Source of the DNA: Valencia hispanica | Taxonomy: Eukaryota > Chordata > Actinopteri > Cyprinodontiformes > Valenciidae | Length of the DNA stretch: 64,000 nucleotides | Assembly: GCA_963556495.2 (NCBI GenBank) | Contig: OY747705.1 | Location: forward strand, 33,071,798-33,135,797 | Reading direction: 5' to 3' | Shown here: one piece after another, positions 22,850 through 34,397 of the stretch | Position numbering within the stretch: the first letter of the stretch is position 1 | Layout of the letters: the number at the start of each line of letters is the position of its first letter | Notes under the pieces: generated by a model | The model's database searches: none | What the model saw: only the letters and a program-made list of their open reading frames with translations | What the model was told of the DNA's origin: nothing | Translations under genes and position numbers: made by a program

Positions 22850-23240
22850 AGTATTTCCCAATCTTTCTGGGAGCTGATAGACCTAAGTTGGTTGTTTTCT
22901 TTGGCAAACACCCACATTTTAGGCAAAGTCCATACCTTTTCATTAAGCTTGATGTTAATGGCATTTCCAGAAGCTTCATGTTAGCCTGCTCTGTCCTTTT
23001 TCATGTTTTTTAATTCATTGTCTTGTTGAAAACCCCAACTGAGTCAAAGGTTGTGCTGCCCACCAGAGCCAATATAACTAAACAGATCCTTAGCATGATG
23101 TCACCACCACCATGCGTGACATTTGGTAGTTCTTAGGTTGTTCTTAGGTTTGAAAGCCTCACTTTGACTCCTTTAAACATATTTCTTTTGTTTGTGCCCA
23201 AAGAGTTAAAAAAATTTAATTCAACCTAAAATCTTTTGCT
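22850..23240 (-). mobile_element. Tc1-type transposase relic, third family
   Basis: The plus strand reads as the complement of a Tc1-like transposase: TCCTTAGCATGATGTCACCA and CCACCATGCGTGACATTTGG near 23080-23125 correspond to the region around the GGGS block, followed by 'ggtttgaaagcctcactttg' and 'gcccaaagagttaaa'. Badly mutated, no ends seen. Confidence 0.5.
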
Positions 23241-23869
23241 TCAGAAAATGTTTAAGGGGTTTAACAGTAAATATATTCATACTCGTATGTTTGATATGGC
23301 TCTGTGGGTTTCGTACGCACGTGTACCAATGAATACAGTTACCTGAACACATGCAAAATGTTTATATGCAGGATTCAGAGCACAGCGCAACTTTAAAAAA
23401 TGACACAGAAAAAAAACAGAAAGGACTCCCAGCTATCATTAAACTCTGCTACTTGGGGATTTTACTGGTTTCTCACAGAACTGCAGAAGAAAAGGAAAGA
23501 TGGACCGAACCAGAACTTTGACACCAAATGCATCGGACATAATAAAATCAAGTTAATTTCAAGAATTGAATGAAAGGAATTCAGGAAAAAAGGTTATTTG
23601 TTTAATGCTGATTAAAGTTTTTTAAAAAGTCATGTGAACATTTGTATTTATTTTTCTTGATTAAAGTATACTGAAAATATACAGAACCGTGAAACAAAAA
23701 TCCCCAAATACGTACCGAACTGTGACGTTTTGGGTACTGTTACACTCCTGAAGCATATTGGTTGTTTTAGTGGGCAGTTTCAAATTTCATTCCCAACCGT
23801 GTCGGTTTTGAACAGTTGCCTTTTTATTGGCAGGCATCATCCAAGTGCATGTTGATATTGAATTTGCTT
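23241..23869. other. Non-coding spacer
   Basis: AT-rich; no recognised gene or repeat. Confidence 0.35.
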
Positions 23870-24110
23870 CCCTTTGGATGATGACACCGGTGTTTAGGGT
23901 TGGAACTTGGACACAAACTTGCGTTCCAACTGGGAAATGGTCCCAAACCACAACACAAAAACTGGATTTGGATGAGGCCGGATAACACTGAACTTCTGGA
24001 ATGGCCTCCTGAAAGCTCCAACCTCAACTCTGATGAATATTTGTGGACTACACCTACAACAGGCTGACCTAAAGTTCAATGCCAGGAAATCAACCAGTAA
24101 AGCTTAAATG
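23870..24110 (+). mobile_element. Possible Tc1 transposase fragment
   Basis: One plus-strand frame gives 'ELLEWPPESSNLNSDEYLW' near 23990-24046, resembling the Tc1 'LEWPSQSPDLNPIEHLW' region that carries the last catalytic residue. Surrounding frames are broken. Fragment only. Confidence 0.45.
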
Positions 24111-27034
24111 AAATCCACAAATTATGCTAAAATGAGTAATTAAATATCCATTCAGAATTATGACTGAATCTTGTTGATGGCTGTAAAAACTATGTTTCAA
24201 GGTCCAACTTGCTTCATACCTCTTAAGCAAATAAAGGTTGGGGTGTATATATACATTAATATTGTTGATATTGGCCATATGTGGACTAGAGAAAATTCAC
24301 ATTAAATTCAATATTACAAAAACGAACATTAAAGGTATTTGTTATAAGATTGTGTCAGAAAAAGAACAACTTAAATGCATAGTTAATGGATCAAAATTAC
24401 CATTACAATCATGTTCATGATGATTGTATTTAATCTTTTTAGCCGGTAACGTAGACAGCTCCTCTGTTGAGTTTAAAACTTGGTACAGCTGAGAGCTTTG
24501 GACTGTAAACCTTTGCTCAATAAAATAAAAAATGTAAAATAATGGTTGTTTGCTATGCGTGCCAGCTTTATGATGATTACTCTAACATTTTTATATTGTC
24601 CAGAGGACACAAAGACTCGGTGATTGCCTACAAGAGTTAAATAACACTTTAAACAGCATTTGCAATCAATAAAACTAACCTATAAGTTGCTTAGGTCAGG
24701 CTATTAAAGACTGAAATCCAGAAATGAGCTTGCAGAAACAAAACTCAAAATGATAAGGGAACCATTTGATCATTTCCATTTATTACTCTTTTTTAAGTAA
24801 GAATTTATTCTTGATTTATACTTCAGATCCTTTATTATATGAGAAAACAAAAACATTTTTGCCCACAAAGTAAAAAAAAAGGAAATACATGTGAGATTAG
24901 ATTTTTTTCTTTCTACGTTCTTCTTCTGCTGACCTTATACCTTAATCTAAACACTTTAAATAAATAAATTTACTATTTGCACTCCCTCTGTGGAGGCAAT
25001 TAAATAAATAAAAACAAAACTTTCTTTTTAGGACTAGGCATCGGTGGGTTACCGCTGTCCAAGTACATCAAGGTTGTAACAAGCTACAGATTTAAAACTG
25101 TTCCTAAATCCTGAAAGTTCTGTTGTGAGATGCCAGAGAAAGTGCCAGAGAATGAAGTATAAAGTAGATAAAGTACTACCTCTCCTCTACCTGTTGCTAT
25201 GTGCTGTCTGTCAGCTGGCTGAAATAAAACAGCTACAGTTTTTCCTTATTGAGCAAATTTAGGAGTTTGGAAATATGCTTGACAGTCATAAGGCTGAAGC
25301 TAAAAGAGCACCACCACTCTTATTAGGTTTTAAAAGTACAGAAGGCAAGCCACAAGTTTGGCCCAACATAATAATATCAGCTTTTGAAATTATTCTGTGC
25401 AATGAGCACTTTGAAACTACAACTACATTTAGGGAGTGTTTATTCAACAGTTTTGCTTGGGTCCATGTATTAAAATCATAAGAAAAATATGAATTATTTA
25501 ATTTAAAATTAAAATATAAAATCAAGAATTAAAATTAAATAATTATATACTTGATGAAGTTTTAGCAGCAGTAAGAAATGTGGCTGATTTTCTTTTGATT
25601 AAAACTACTAGATCATTTAATGGTTTTTAGTTTTGAATTTTTGTGTAAGTACTAGCAAAATCTGAAACTCCATTTTACTGAAGTACGTATGATAATTCCT
25701 CAGCTTCCAAATTAACACAATATTATCCAATCTTTGGCTTCTAAAATTACTTTTTAATTGGTGATGCAACATATCACAGTCAAAATGAAATATATGCAAC
25801 ATTTTATGTATCAATGAGTTGAGGTCAACCTTATGGTCCATTTCTCTGTATCATGTGCTTATCTTGTGACAAACTGTCCAACAGCCAAACGTAAGCCTTT
25901 GATTGCCTTAACCTCTCGTCATCAGGTGACTGCAAAGGAGTCACTGCACAGAATAATGTAGTTAGCAATAGATAATGGGAAATATTAGGTTAAAAAAACA
26001 AACTGAAGAATGATACATTTTCTGATTTATTTGTGGAGAGTTATCAATCACTGCTTGAAGGAGTTGTCACATAGAAGATGAGTCACTGTGTTAATATGAG
26101 GTGTGCATTGTGAAATCCTGTGACGGCAGATATGTGAGGTTGGCAACAAAACATCCAGATATGAAATGTGTCACAACCCCACTCCACCCTCTCCTTGTTT
26201 TTATCAAAACACTAGTTGTTTCTGACTTTAACATGGTAATCTCCTAAACTCTTAGACTTCATCAAAAGCAACTCAAGCCATGTATTTAAACTGGGTGCGC
26301 CCTGCCATTGGAAAGAATATCTGTAATGAAATTATAAGTTATATTGTGTCTTGCCAAAGCACCCAAAGGAAGTTGCAGTAATTACAGATTTAACCCACAA
26401 ATCAAGTCAAACTGGATGAAATGACCAGGAAAAGTGAGATTATATCTTGTTCTGAAGAATATGTTTAATTCTCAGGAACATAAATCACTTCGAACTGTTG
26501 AGACAAATCATTTCCAAGAGTTGTAAATACCATAAAACGTTTTTTCTTCTTCATGGGTTTGGCTTTGTGACACACCTTTAACCAAAATTATGTTAACCAC
26601 AAACGTAAAGCGTTTTTGTTACCAGGGCATGACTGGATATGAATACATAATCAGCTTTATCAGGATGTTTGTTTTAACTTGGTGACGACTACCAAGCAGA
26701 ACCCATCTATTGCCCCGTCAGCCAACATTCCTACCGATCCCCTAAACTAATATGATTTATCGTAATGAGTCTTTTGATGACTCACTCGACTAGACTCAGA
26801 GTAAAACCCCTACCTGCATGCTTACACTGTGAATTTTTCTCACTGTAATCCCAGATAGAGCTTCTTCTTTGCAACACATGCTAGTTTAAAAAACACACAC
26901 ACTGGTTTAGATAACAGATGGATGAATGAATGAAAATGCATGAGGGAATTCTTTCAGTTAAATGATAGCAGCTGGATTTTTAATTGATCATTTCCTTATA
27001 GTCAACTATTGTTTTCTTACATGATTCGAAAAAA
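24111..27034. other. Long AT-rich non-coding stretch
   Basis: About 2.9 kb with no gene, exon or recognised repeat. Short A/T runs and a small CA run (26894-26903) are present. Regions around 25890-26330 are of more balanced composition but show no coding signature. Confidence 0.4.
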
Positions 27035-27621
27035 GCAGGGATGGAGAACTCGAGTCCGGGACTCGGACTCTAGTCCTGACTTGAGTCACTTCTCAGGGAC
27101 TTGTGACTTGACTTGTGCAGCACATGATGACTTGCATCTGGACTCGGACTTGCAACATCTGGACTTGAACATGGACTTCAACTCCGACACGATAAATTGC
27201 TGTTGTTGGAATTAGCCTGTAGCAGATGCTAATGTTACCTTGTTATATTAAGTCAGATTACTGGACAAATATAATGACTGCACAAAACCTTTGTAAGTGT
27301 ATGGGTGACATGTTGATTATTTATTGTTTTCAAATTTATTTTAAGCATATTTTATTATTTTGCATAATAATTATAATTAGTTAGCTTAGTGCAAGCACAG
27401 GGCCACTGAGTACAATTTATTTTTAAATAAAGCCAACCATGTATGGCTGCCATTATTCTAGTCTTACAATCTGCCCTCTGCTCACTTATTTTTGACTTAC
27501 TCTCAGGTGATAATGACTTGACTTGGACTCTTTTTGGGACTTGGCCAATAGGTCCTAGCGACTCGACTTGGACTAATCCCTATGGGGCTTGCACTTGGCC
27601 TCGAACACTAAGGACTAGTGC

Positions 27622-27985
27622 TGTGTTGAAAAAGTGGATTCTCTGATTCTGAATCGATTCTTATAAAATTTCTTAAAAATCGATTCGTTACATCCAAAAA
27701 TCGATTTAATTGTTTAACATTGTTTGCCCTTTTTACAGCTAAAATAGGAGGGAAAAGTCCAGACCTGGTTAAAGGGTTAACACAGTTAGCTATCCCTCTG
27801 TGAATTGTAACCCCATCCAGTGTTGCGTCGATTTACAGTGAATCAGGTAACAGCTGAAAAAACGTTTTCAACAGCACTGACCCATATCGATATTGAATTG
27901 GAACAGATTGGATCGGAATGTGATAATCTATTCTAACTCTCAAGAATCGGAATCGATTCTTGACATTTGAACTGATGCTCTACTA
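27622..27985. mobile_element. MITE with AATCGATT-rich termini
   Basis: The ends are inverted: TGATTCTGAATCGATTCTTA near 27644 on the left and AAGAATCGGAATCGATTCTT near 27942 on the right, with further TCGATT motifs inside. No coding capacity. Resembles the class of hAT-like fish MITEs with 'ATCGATT' termini. Nested in the composite element. Confidence 0.5.
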
Positions 27986-28139
27986 CACACACAAAAAAAT
28001 ATTATATTTTGCCCATATCTCAAAACTTTACAGTTAATTTAGTTTGACAATTATTGAGTTATTGAGTTTGATAGTATAGGTTAACTTGTGTTTCTATATT
28101 GAGAGATGACATTTTCAGCATCCACTAATTCCTGCCATT

Positions 28140-28335
28140 TTACATTTAAACATTAAGGTACATATGGAAGGGACAAATATGTACCTCACACCTCGAAAAA
28201 CCCAATGTACAATGGAAGGCGCGTAATTGTACCTTAAAGATACATTTTTGTACTTTTAAGGGTACATATGCAGAGTTTGTACCTTAGGGAACAAAGATTG
28301 ACCTGTATTGTACCTCCTTTTCTAATAGTGTAAGG
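28140..28335. repeat. GTACCTT/AAGGTAC short inverted repeat element
   Basis: Repeated AAGGTACA and TGTACCTT motifs in both orientations (for example about 28156, 28180, 28238, 28260 and 28310), with an end resembling 'tgtacctccttttctaatag'. Looks like a small palindromic fish repeat. No coding frame. Confidence 0.4.
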
Positions 28336-28870
28336 ACCTGAATGTGACTTGGACTCGAGAGACGGTGACTACAACACTGGAAAAAAGTAGAAGAAAAAAA
28401 AATATTTTATTGTGTAAAATGAGATGAGTTGCAAAACAGAAAGGAAATGAACAATACAAAGAAGTGAACAAAAGCAATGTTTTTCTTTTAAATGTTTACA
28501 TTTTATTAGAAAAAATCTCAATAAATTGAGCATTTCTTCTTCCAGGAATACAAAAATCCGGAAAAATAAAAATTTGAATAGACATTTGATATTATTTTGT
28601 ACAAAAAAAAAAAATTCTTACTGCCGGGTGTGACGCTCACGGGAAGTGACGACACAAAATGTTTAACTTTTAAAAAGAAAACCCATTAAAATGAATTTCG
28701 CAAGTTCTTGGAGCTTCAGCACCATTGAGGTTTCTGACTGAATGAACTTTCCGGGTGGTGACAGAGGGATGAGCTTGACCTCCCATCCCGTGATGCTCTT
28801 GGCTCGCTTCGCGTCGCGGTTGAGCGGCAGTCAGGAGCAGTTAGCTGCCCGTTAGCTCGGAGCTGCTGCT

Positions 28871-28919
28871 GGGGGGGGGGGAAGAAGAAGAAGAAGAAGA
28901 AGAAGAAGAAGAAGAAGAA
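28871..28919 (+). repeat. G11-(GAA)13 polypurine tract
   Basis: Eleven G residues (28871-28881) merge into thirteen GAA repeats (28881-28919), giving about 49 pure purines on one strand. Such a tract can adopt triplex or other non-B DNA and is length-variable. It lies about 570 bp upstream of the start codon of the TSC22 gene. Confidence 0.9.
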
Positions 28920-29360
28920 AAAGCTTGTTTCTGTCAGGCGCCTTGTTAGAGAAGAGCTGCTCAAACGACGAGACAGCAAACTTTCCGGAGAAAGTTTTGG
29001 GGAACGCTGCCTTTCATCTCCTGCTGGATTTGTTTATTATTTTCTTTAAGAGCGACTGAGTTTGTTTACATCCAGGTTGCGCATATGCTTCCACAGAGGC
29101 AGGGGGAACTAGCCCGCCGCAGCTATCCGGGCTAATTGGTGAGAAATACTTGAACCGCTGAGAGGCTGGGCCCGCCTCAGACTAAAGTACCGGTGACTGC
29201 TGGTCAGGCACAAGTTTGACAAGGGCCAGTTTACTACTCCGCTGCCCGGTTATAAGGAAGGCCGACATACACCGGGACCAGACACCCCGAGCTTTCGCTC
29301 CGTGGTCCGGCCTCGGGTTTGTACACTTTTCCCCACTTTTTCTGGACAGCAGACTGAAAG

Positions 29361-29420
29361 ATGAACTCTGGGAAAATGTGCTGTGACGGTACGTGTCTTT
29401 TTCTCATGCCTCAGCTGTGA
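29361..29420 (+). CDS. Upstream ORF in the tsc22d2 5' leader (19 codons)
   Basis: ATG at 29361 opens a 19-codon frame ending TGA at 29418-29420, with a second in-frame ATG. It is in a different frame from the main ORF and ends 64 bases before the main ATG. If transcribed in the mature leader it would be scanned first and could reduce translation of the main ORF. A GGTACGT sequence inside it (29388-29394) could alternatively act as a splice donor. Translation of the uORF is not demonstrated. Confidence 0.35.
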   Translation: MNSGKMCCDGTCLFLMPQL

Positions 29421-29484
29421 ACTGCTTCGCAACAACTTTAGTGCAGCACTTCGTCTCCGCCGGTCTGCCAAAACATCGCTGACA

Positions 29485-30977
29485 ATGTCGAAAATAACAG
29501 GAAAGAAGAAAAGTTGCTTCGAGATTACGAGTGTAACTCCGGCTCAGGTGGGCGGGAGCGCTATTGGGAGCGGCGAGCGGCTGGACGATCCGCAGGACCC
29601 CAGGAATGAGCTCAGGTCGCCGGATATATTTGATCTGGTCGATCCGGGGGAGTGTGACCGGATCTCACCAGAGGAGACTTTGAACAACATCGGGGAGTTT
29701 CTGGAGGGCCAGCAGCCTGTTACAAGTCCTGTCAACGGGGGGATCTCTGTTAAATCCACATCTAGCGGTCGTAACACCCCGCTTAATGTCGGGGGGAGTG
29801 TGCCTTTTGTTCCCAGCTCCCACATAGTAACCAGTGCTACCGCTGTTATTACCAGTGGGACCCACGCGGCTCCTAGCAACAGTTTTAGTTCTCGGTTTAG
29901 GGTCATTAAGCTAGACCATAGTAATGGAGAGCCCTTCAGACGGGGCAGGTGGACTTGTACCGAGTTTTATGTGAAAGAATCAGATTCAGGGGTTCATCGG
30001 ACTGTGGACAGCTTGAAGTCCTCTCCATCCATTGATCACTGTGTGGACAGAGACAGTGGGTTGGGAGCCGCTTGTAATTCTGTTGTCAGTAGCGGTGCTT
30101 TTCCTGCCCAGGCTCTGGAGAACTCCGCCGATAGTGGCTACTCTGTCTCCACGGGACACCACGCCCACCCTCAGGCTCCTGAGTCCCCACAGCAGGGCCA
30201 CGGCTTGTCTCCTCAGATTGGGAGTGGAGCCAGTGTTTTTCAGCCCACGGGGTATGTGGCGGCGGCGGCATTGCAGCAATCCAAACAGGCTCAGGTCAAC
30301 ATGTCACCTGGTACCCCCCAGACTTTCATACCGGACGGCCTCAACAGCGTGGACCATGGTGCCATTGTCCCTCCTGCTTCGCTTCCCCAACAGTTTGTCT
30401 ATTCTCCCCATCCCAGTCAGCAAAACTTAAGGTCAAGCACCCAGAACCTTCCTAATACATCCTCCTCCATAGGCTCCACCGGTCAGATATTGTCGCCTCA
30501 GTTAAGCCTTGTTGGTCCAGGAACACAAGGTCCGGGTGGAGATGTGGGCTCCTCCCCGGATTTCATGCAACATGTGGGCAACGCATCAGTCGCGTCCCCC
30601 GTCGTTTCAGGAAGCACACAACAGCAGCCTTCAGGGGGGGCGGGCGGTGCCCCTGCACCCTCCGCAACCGCCATCTCTATCCACAGCGGTGGCCAGTACG
30701 TGCCTGCCACAGTGCCAAGTACAGCCAGCGTACCTCCGGGCATGTCTGGTCAGGGACCCGGCGTAGCAGGACTCATCCAGCTGCGGGGCGCTCACGGAGG
30801 AGTCGTCAACCCGGCAGAGGACGGCTGGCAGATGACCGAAGCCCTACCTTGGCAGAGCGTTGGTGTGGGGGCAGCGAAAGGCGGTGTGCAATCTATTGGC
30901 AAGGGCCTCAGCCTGTCAAGTCCTGCTGTCAACAGCTTTTTTGGCATCCAGATTACAATGAGTGATGACGGAGACGG
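29485..30977 (+). CDS. tsc22d2: TSC22 domain family protein 2, exon 1 (partial CDS)
   Basis: Encodes the first 497 full residues plus two bases of the next codon. The N-terminus (MSKITGKKKSCFEITSVTPAQ) matches the first conserved TSC22 long-isoform block. A second block at about residues 136-166, SRFRVIKLD...GEPFRRGRWTCTEFY, is diagnostic of the family; the Ile in RFRVIKLD and the RRGRW form fit TSC22D2 better than TSC22D1. Between and after these the protein is Ser/Thr/Pro/Gly/Gln-rich and looks disordered, ending in an acidic tail (SDDGDG). TSC22 proteins are leucine-zipper transcriptional regulators that also bind WNK/NRBP signalling partners; the zipper (TSC box) is on later exons not seen here. 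ATG at 29485 was chosen because the family block starts there and position -3 is A; the frame runs upstream only to a GTG. The exon ends at a GG|GTAAGA donor. Confidence 0.85.
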
Positions 30978-30986
30978 GTAAGAAGT
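30978..30986 (+). other. Splice donor of exon 1 and start of the ~33 kb intron 1
   Basis: GTAAGAAGT follows the coding sequence at 30978. The exon ends in phase 2 (two bases of a Gly codon). If the acceptor at 63974-63975 is used, intron 1 is 32,998 bp. Reading through would reach an in-frame TAA at 30979-30981. Confidence 0.75.
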
Positions 30987-31189
30987 AATAAAGCCAATTG
31001 TTAGTTTATTCTCTTTGTCAGTCATCTGTCTTATTCCCTGCAGGCAAATCAGTTATACAGTATACCTCTATCTCCATGTGGGAGGATACAATAAATACCG
31101 TCTGACCTTGTTATTTATAGAATAAAGGATTAAATATGTACCTGGAAGTTTACCCGTATACTAAATATTCCTGTTTTTCTCTACAACAG
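30987..31189. other. Start of intron 1, non-repetitive
   Basis: No recognised element in the first 200 bases of the intron. Confidence 0.4.
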
Positions 31190-31524
31190 TGTGTGAACAC
31201 TGTGAGTAAGACTATATAAAGTGATTTTTATTACTTAATTTAACTGCAGAAAAACTGTCCCAGCATTCTAAACACTCCAACCTGTTTCATACTTTCACAC
31301 ATCCAGTTTAATTACTTGATCTAGTTGATCCACTGGAATGAAGAAGGTGAAAACAGCCACAAACTACCAGTCATACTTTTAATTTTACTACAAAAATGAC
31401 TCTTTATTAATGGTTCTATCCAAATTTTAGAAAGTAAAATAAAAATCGATACATTGCTTTCGAATATTGATCAAATATCGAGATATATCGGCGTATAGAT
31501 TTTTATTTTCTTTCTTACGTCCCT
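31190..31524 (-). mobile_element. MITE with ATATCG-rich ends, copy A
   Basis: Same family as 46083-46458 but in opposite orientation. The right end has ATATCGAGATATATCGGCGT near 31478 and finishes near ACGTCCCT (31517-31524). The interior shares 'aactaccagtcatacttttaat' and 'ttgatccactggaatgaag' in reverse complement with the other copy. Non-coding. Confidence 0.6.
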
Positions 31525-32962
31525 AAAATTTACTAGTAATTGTGCAGAATATTATACCTTTTTACTGTTTGGCTCTTCTCAGAGTAACAGGGAGGCATAT
31601 GAAGCTAATATTGGCTGAATTTGTTAAATGTTTTTATCAGTTGAATTTGTCTTTCTTGTCTGTAAACGAAAAGCTGCAGGCAACCACCTTCTTTCAGCCA
31701 GCTGGCTGGTAGTGTGTAGCAACAAGTAGTGGAGGGCCAGAGCCGCTTTACTCTATGCTACATTTCAGCCAGAAAAAAAACTCTGAACACTTTCTCTGGC
31801 ATCTCATTGAAAGGAATTTATACGATAGAATAGGGTGCGATGGTAGATTTCAGCAGCTTAAGCTGGACGGTTTAGCCCCTCTATATGTTACAAGACGAGC
31901 TGAGGTTGAAGTAAGTGGCAATCATAGAGAGGTTGGCTTCTATTCTCTGCTATGTTTGGGGAAAGACGGCCGGTTTATTTGCTCTGGGCCCCCTTTCCCA
32001 ACCTCCTGACTTTAAGTCTTATAAATACAGACTCGCCTATAGTACTCCTGTAATGTACACACTCTATTTAAGACTGTTTCGAGCTTGAGCCGAGATGTTG
32101 CAACACTCTGGCTGCGAGCCGTGCTGCTGCCGAGGTGATGCTTGAGCCAAGAATAACCCGAAATGGGGGGTGGTGTCCGTACACGTGCGCCCCCTCTGTC
32201 TTGTGTAGGCCTCGGTGTTTATTTGTGCGCTTTGTTCTGCAGTTGTTGTGAATGATCCAGTCAGTGTGTGGGATTTAATTTGTGTTTATGGATGCTGAGT
32301 TATGATTTTTATGCTCTTTAGAGCACCAAGTTAATTATTATTTACAAAGATCTTTGTCCAAGCAGCCTCAGCTTGGGCTTTATCGTGGTTGTGTGGAAAA
32401 CGTTGCGTTCAACACTCCCAAGTTTCTTAACTGTAACAGCTGTTATCCATTTAGTAGTTATTTAGAGTTTTTGTGTTCGGGTGTAGGGCAGAGAAATCAG
32501 CGGGGGTATGTGAAAACCATGGAGCTCCAGGGCAACAGGAGGGGACATGGTGGAGGGACGGGAAGGATGGACAGGCAGCGCACACACCTGCTGCAACAAT
32601 AGTTGGCACGTAATCCGCTCCGTAGCAGCAGCGGCATGGCCAGACTGAACCAGCGGGACGCTGGCTGCCTTCTGCTCTGGCTCTCCGACTCCAAGCCCAA
32701 TAAGAACTGTCAGCTTTGAAACATAAGCTTAACGTAGTGTTGACTCGCGCTCCACCTTTGAGCAGTTTTCCTTCTTTCCTGTGGACTCCCTGTTTTTGTA
32801 TGAGATTGTAACTCGGTTTGACTTAAAACTACTCACTTAGGGTTTATCTTGGCCGTAAATGTCCAGACATACCTGTGTAATTTGCATAATAGCAAAATAG
32901 CCTATACACAACTGATTTGATACCGTGCGTCTGTTAGATCGCAGCAACAGGATACCCTAGGG
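31525..32962. other. Intronic sequence, no element recognised
   Basis: Mixed composition with a more GC-balanced part around 32080-32720. Small open frames are present on both strands but no known domain. TSD CCCTAGGG ends this block. Confidence 0.35.
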
Positions 32963-33886
32963 CAGTGGTTCCCAAAGTGGGGGGAGGGGGTATGAATGGA
33001 GGAAATTTAAAGGCTGATATAGCTGACAGGTTTTTGACGATGCTCCCACATAAATTAAATTCAGTTTATTTATATAGCGCATTTATGAGACGTCAATGGA
33101 CATATAGGGACTTTGTAGAGATCTGCACAAATGGGGCAGCGACTATGGTTGGGGAAACTATGAGGGATGCAGGCGTTCATGAAGCATCTCTCTCAATACT
33201 GCAGTGCACACGCTGCATTATACACCACGACGCACTGGCGTCTAAACAGCCGAGTCCCGAGCTGAATGATTTATGATTGATGTCTTCGGCACAGTCAACT
33301 ACATAAGAACACAACCTGTCAAAGCCCCGATTTTTGCGATATCGTGCGAGAAAACGGGCTCCCACAGACAGCCGTTCAGTTTCACAGAGTCACGATAACT
33401 GTAGCAAGGTGCTGTCCAGGGTCTTTAAACTGCAAGATTAGATTTTTTGCATCTTTGTTGAAGGAAGAGGGCAGTGATCTTGGCCACACATTTTACTGTG
33501 ACACGTTTTTAATTGTGGCATATTTCTGAACGCAGTGTTCGATGTACCATCTTCATTGAAGCAGGGCACAAACATACACCTCCAGCTGGCAGATAAAGTG
33601 ACATCACAGCAGGCTCACACCAGGTACTGAAAAGTTGTGATGATTGAAGTTTTCAGTTTTGTAAAACAACCTTTATAATTGTGTCGTTCTCCCCCCGTCG
33701 CAGTTCTTTGTTTTAAACCAGTTGTGCACAGAGAGGCATTAAAAATGTATTGCAAGGAATGTTGGATATTGCTACACAGTAAAAAATAAAAAAGAATAAA
33801 AAGAGTAATAGTTACATTGGGTGGGTGGGTGAACAGTTTCTTTTAAACCAAAGGTGGGCCCAGCAGAAATAGTTAGGGAACCACTG
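32963..33886 (+). mobile_element. Internally deleted hAT (Charlie-like) element with transposase remnant
   Basis: Begins CAGTGGTTCCCAAAGTGGGG and ends TTAGGGAACCACTG, the typical hAT/Charlie inverted terminus (CAGTGGTTC...). It is flanked by 8-bp near-identical sequences, CCCTAGGG (32955-32962) and TCCTAGGG (33887-33894), as expected for hAT target duplications. The interior (about 33080-33520) reads as a broken hAT/ZBED-type transposase: 'ICTNGAATMVGET', 'CIIHHDALASK' and 'SPELNDL' blocks, then 'FASLLKEEGSDLGHTFY' further on. A short 'tttatttatatagcgcattta' repeat fragment lies inside near 33067. Dead. Confidence 0.8.
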
Positions 33887-33894
33887 TCCTAGGG

Positions 33895-34397
33895 TATGTT
33901 GAATAATTGTGGGTTAAATTGTTTTTAGAAGAGGTTTTTCAAAGTGTGGCTCTTTTACAAGCTTATAAGTAGTTAATATTCTACCTGTTGTGACTTAACT
34001 GGTAGCCACTCAGCTGGGTGAAGGCAAGGAAGTGTTTTTGACGCGCTTCCATTAAACATCCAAAACACCTTATTGTTCGGCCGACGATCCCATTTAGTTT
34101 TTATCGCTCCTAATACAAAATGCGCTGATGGATTTCAAACAAATGTGCTTTTATATGAGCATTCAACGGTTATCAAAGGAAAAAAACAACAACCTTTGTG
34201 CCATGATGTGGTAAAAGCCGTGTGCTTACCCCACCACCCATGCATAATTGGACTTGCCAAATCACCTGTGGACACCTATATCACTTCTGATGTGCCTTGC
34301 TTGTGGCGTGGAGCATGTTCAGTTGATGGAAACTTAATTTGGCGACAAATGAGGCGGATGTTTTAGATGTGCTCTAAGATAGCATTTCTTCCTTTTA
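33895..34397. other. Intronic sequence, no element recognised
   Basis: No gene or clear repeat. Confidence 0.35.

Larger units (their letters stand above)
27035..28375. mobile_element. Composite MITE built on GACTTG/GACTCG units
   Basis: The left end (about 27040-27195) and parts near 27510-27620 and 28335-28375 consist of loosely repeated GACTTG/GACTCG hexamers in both orientations. This is the look of a fish MITE family whose termini begin with GGACTCGAGTC-like sequence. Its body is interrupted by at least two other elements (27622-27985 and about 28140-28335). It ends about 250 bp before the CpG-rich promoter region of the TSC22 gene. Confidence 0.45.
28600..29484 (+). promoter_or_regulatory. 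CpG-rich promoter and 5' UTR region of the TSC22 gene
   Basis: Composition changes abruptly from AT-rich to CpG-rich at about 28620 and stays so through exon 1, as expected of a vertebrate CpG-island promoter. The transcription start is not defined by sequence. The region holds the G-run/(GAA)n tract (28871-28919), a GGTTATAAGGAAGG stretch near 29248 that could be a weak TATA-like site, and an upstream ATG frame at 29361-29420. Confidence 0.6.

Noticed and set aside
27009..27215. 68-codon frame rich in Asp, Ser and Leu
   Set aside because: Produced by the GACTTG/GACTCG repeat units of a MITE.
28716..28979. Minus-strand 87-codon frame rich in Phe and Pro upstream of exon 1
   Set aside because: It is the complement of the G-run/(GAA)n tract, which produces poly-Phe by itself; no coding signature.
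29383..29484. Possible 34-residue N-terminal extension of the TSC22 protein
   Set aside because: The frame is open upstream of 29485 but begins at GTG rather than ATG, and the conserved family block starts exactly at the ATG at 29485.
29544..31025. Several minus- and plus-strand open frames overlapping exon 1
   Set aside because: Shadow frames created by the GC-rich, Ser/Pro/Gly-coding exon; none resembles a known protein.
33177..33365. Minus-strand frame within the hAT element
   Set aside because: Opposite strand to the recognisable transposase remnant; shadow frame.
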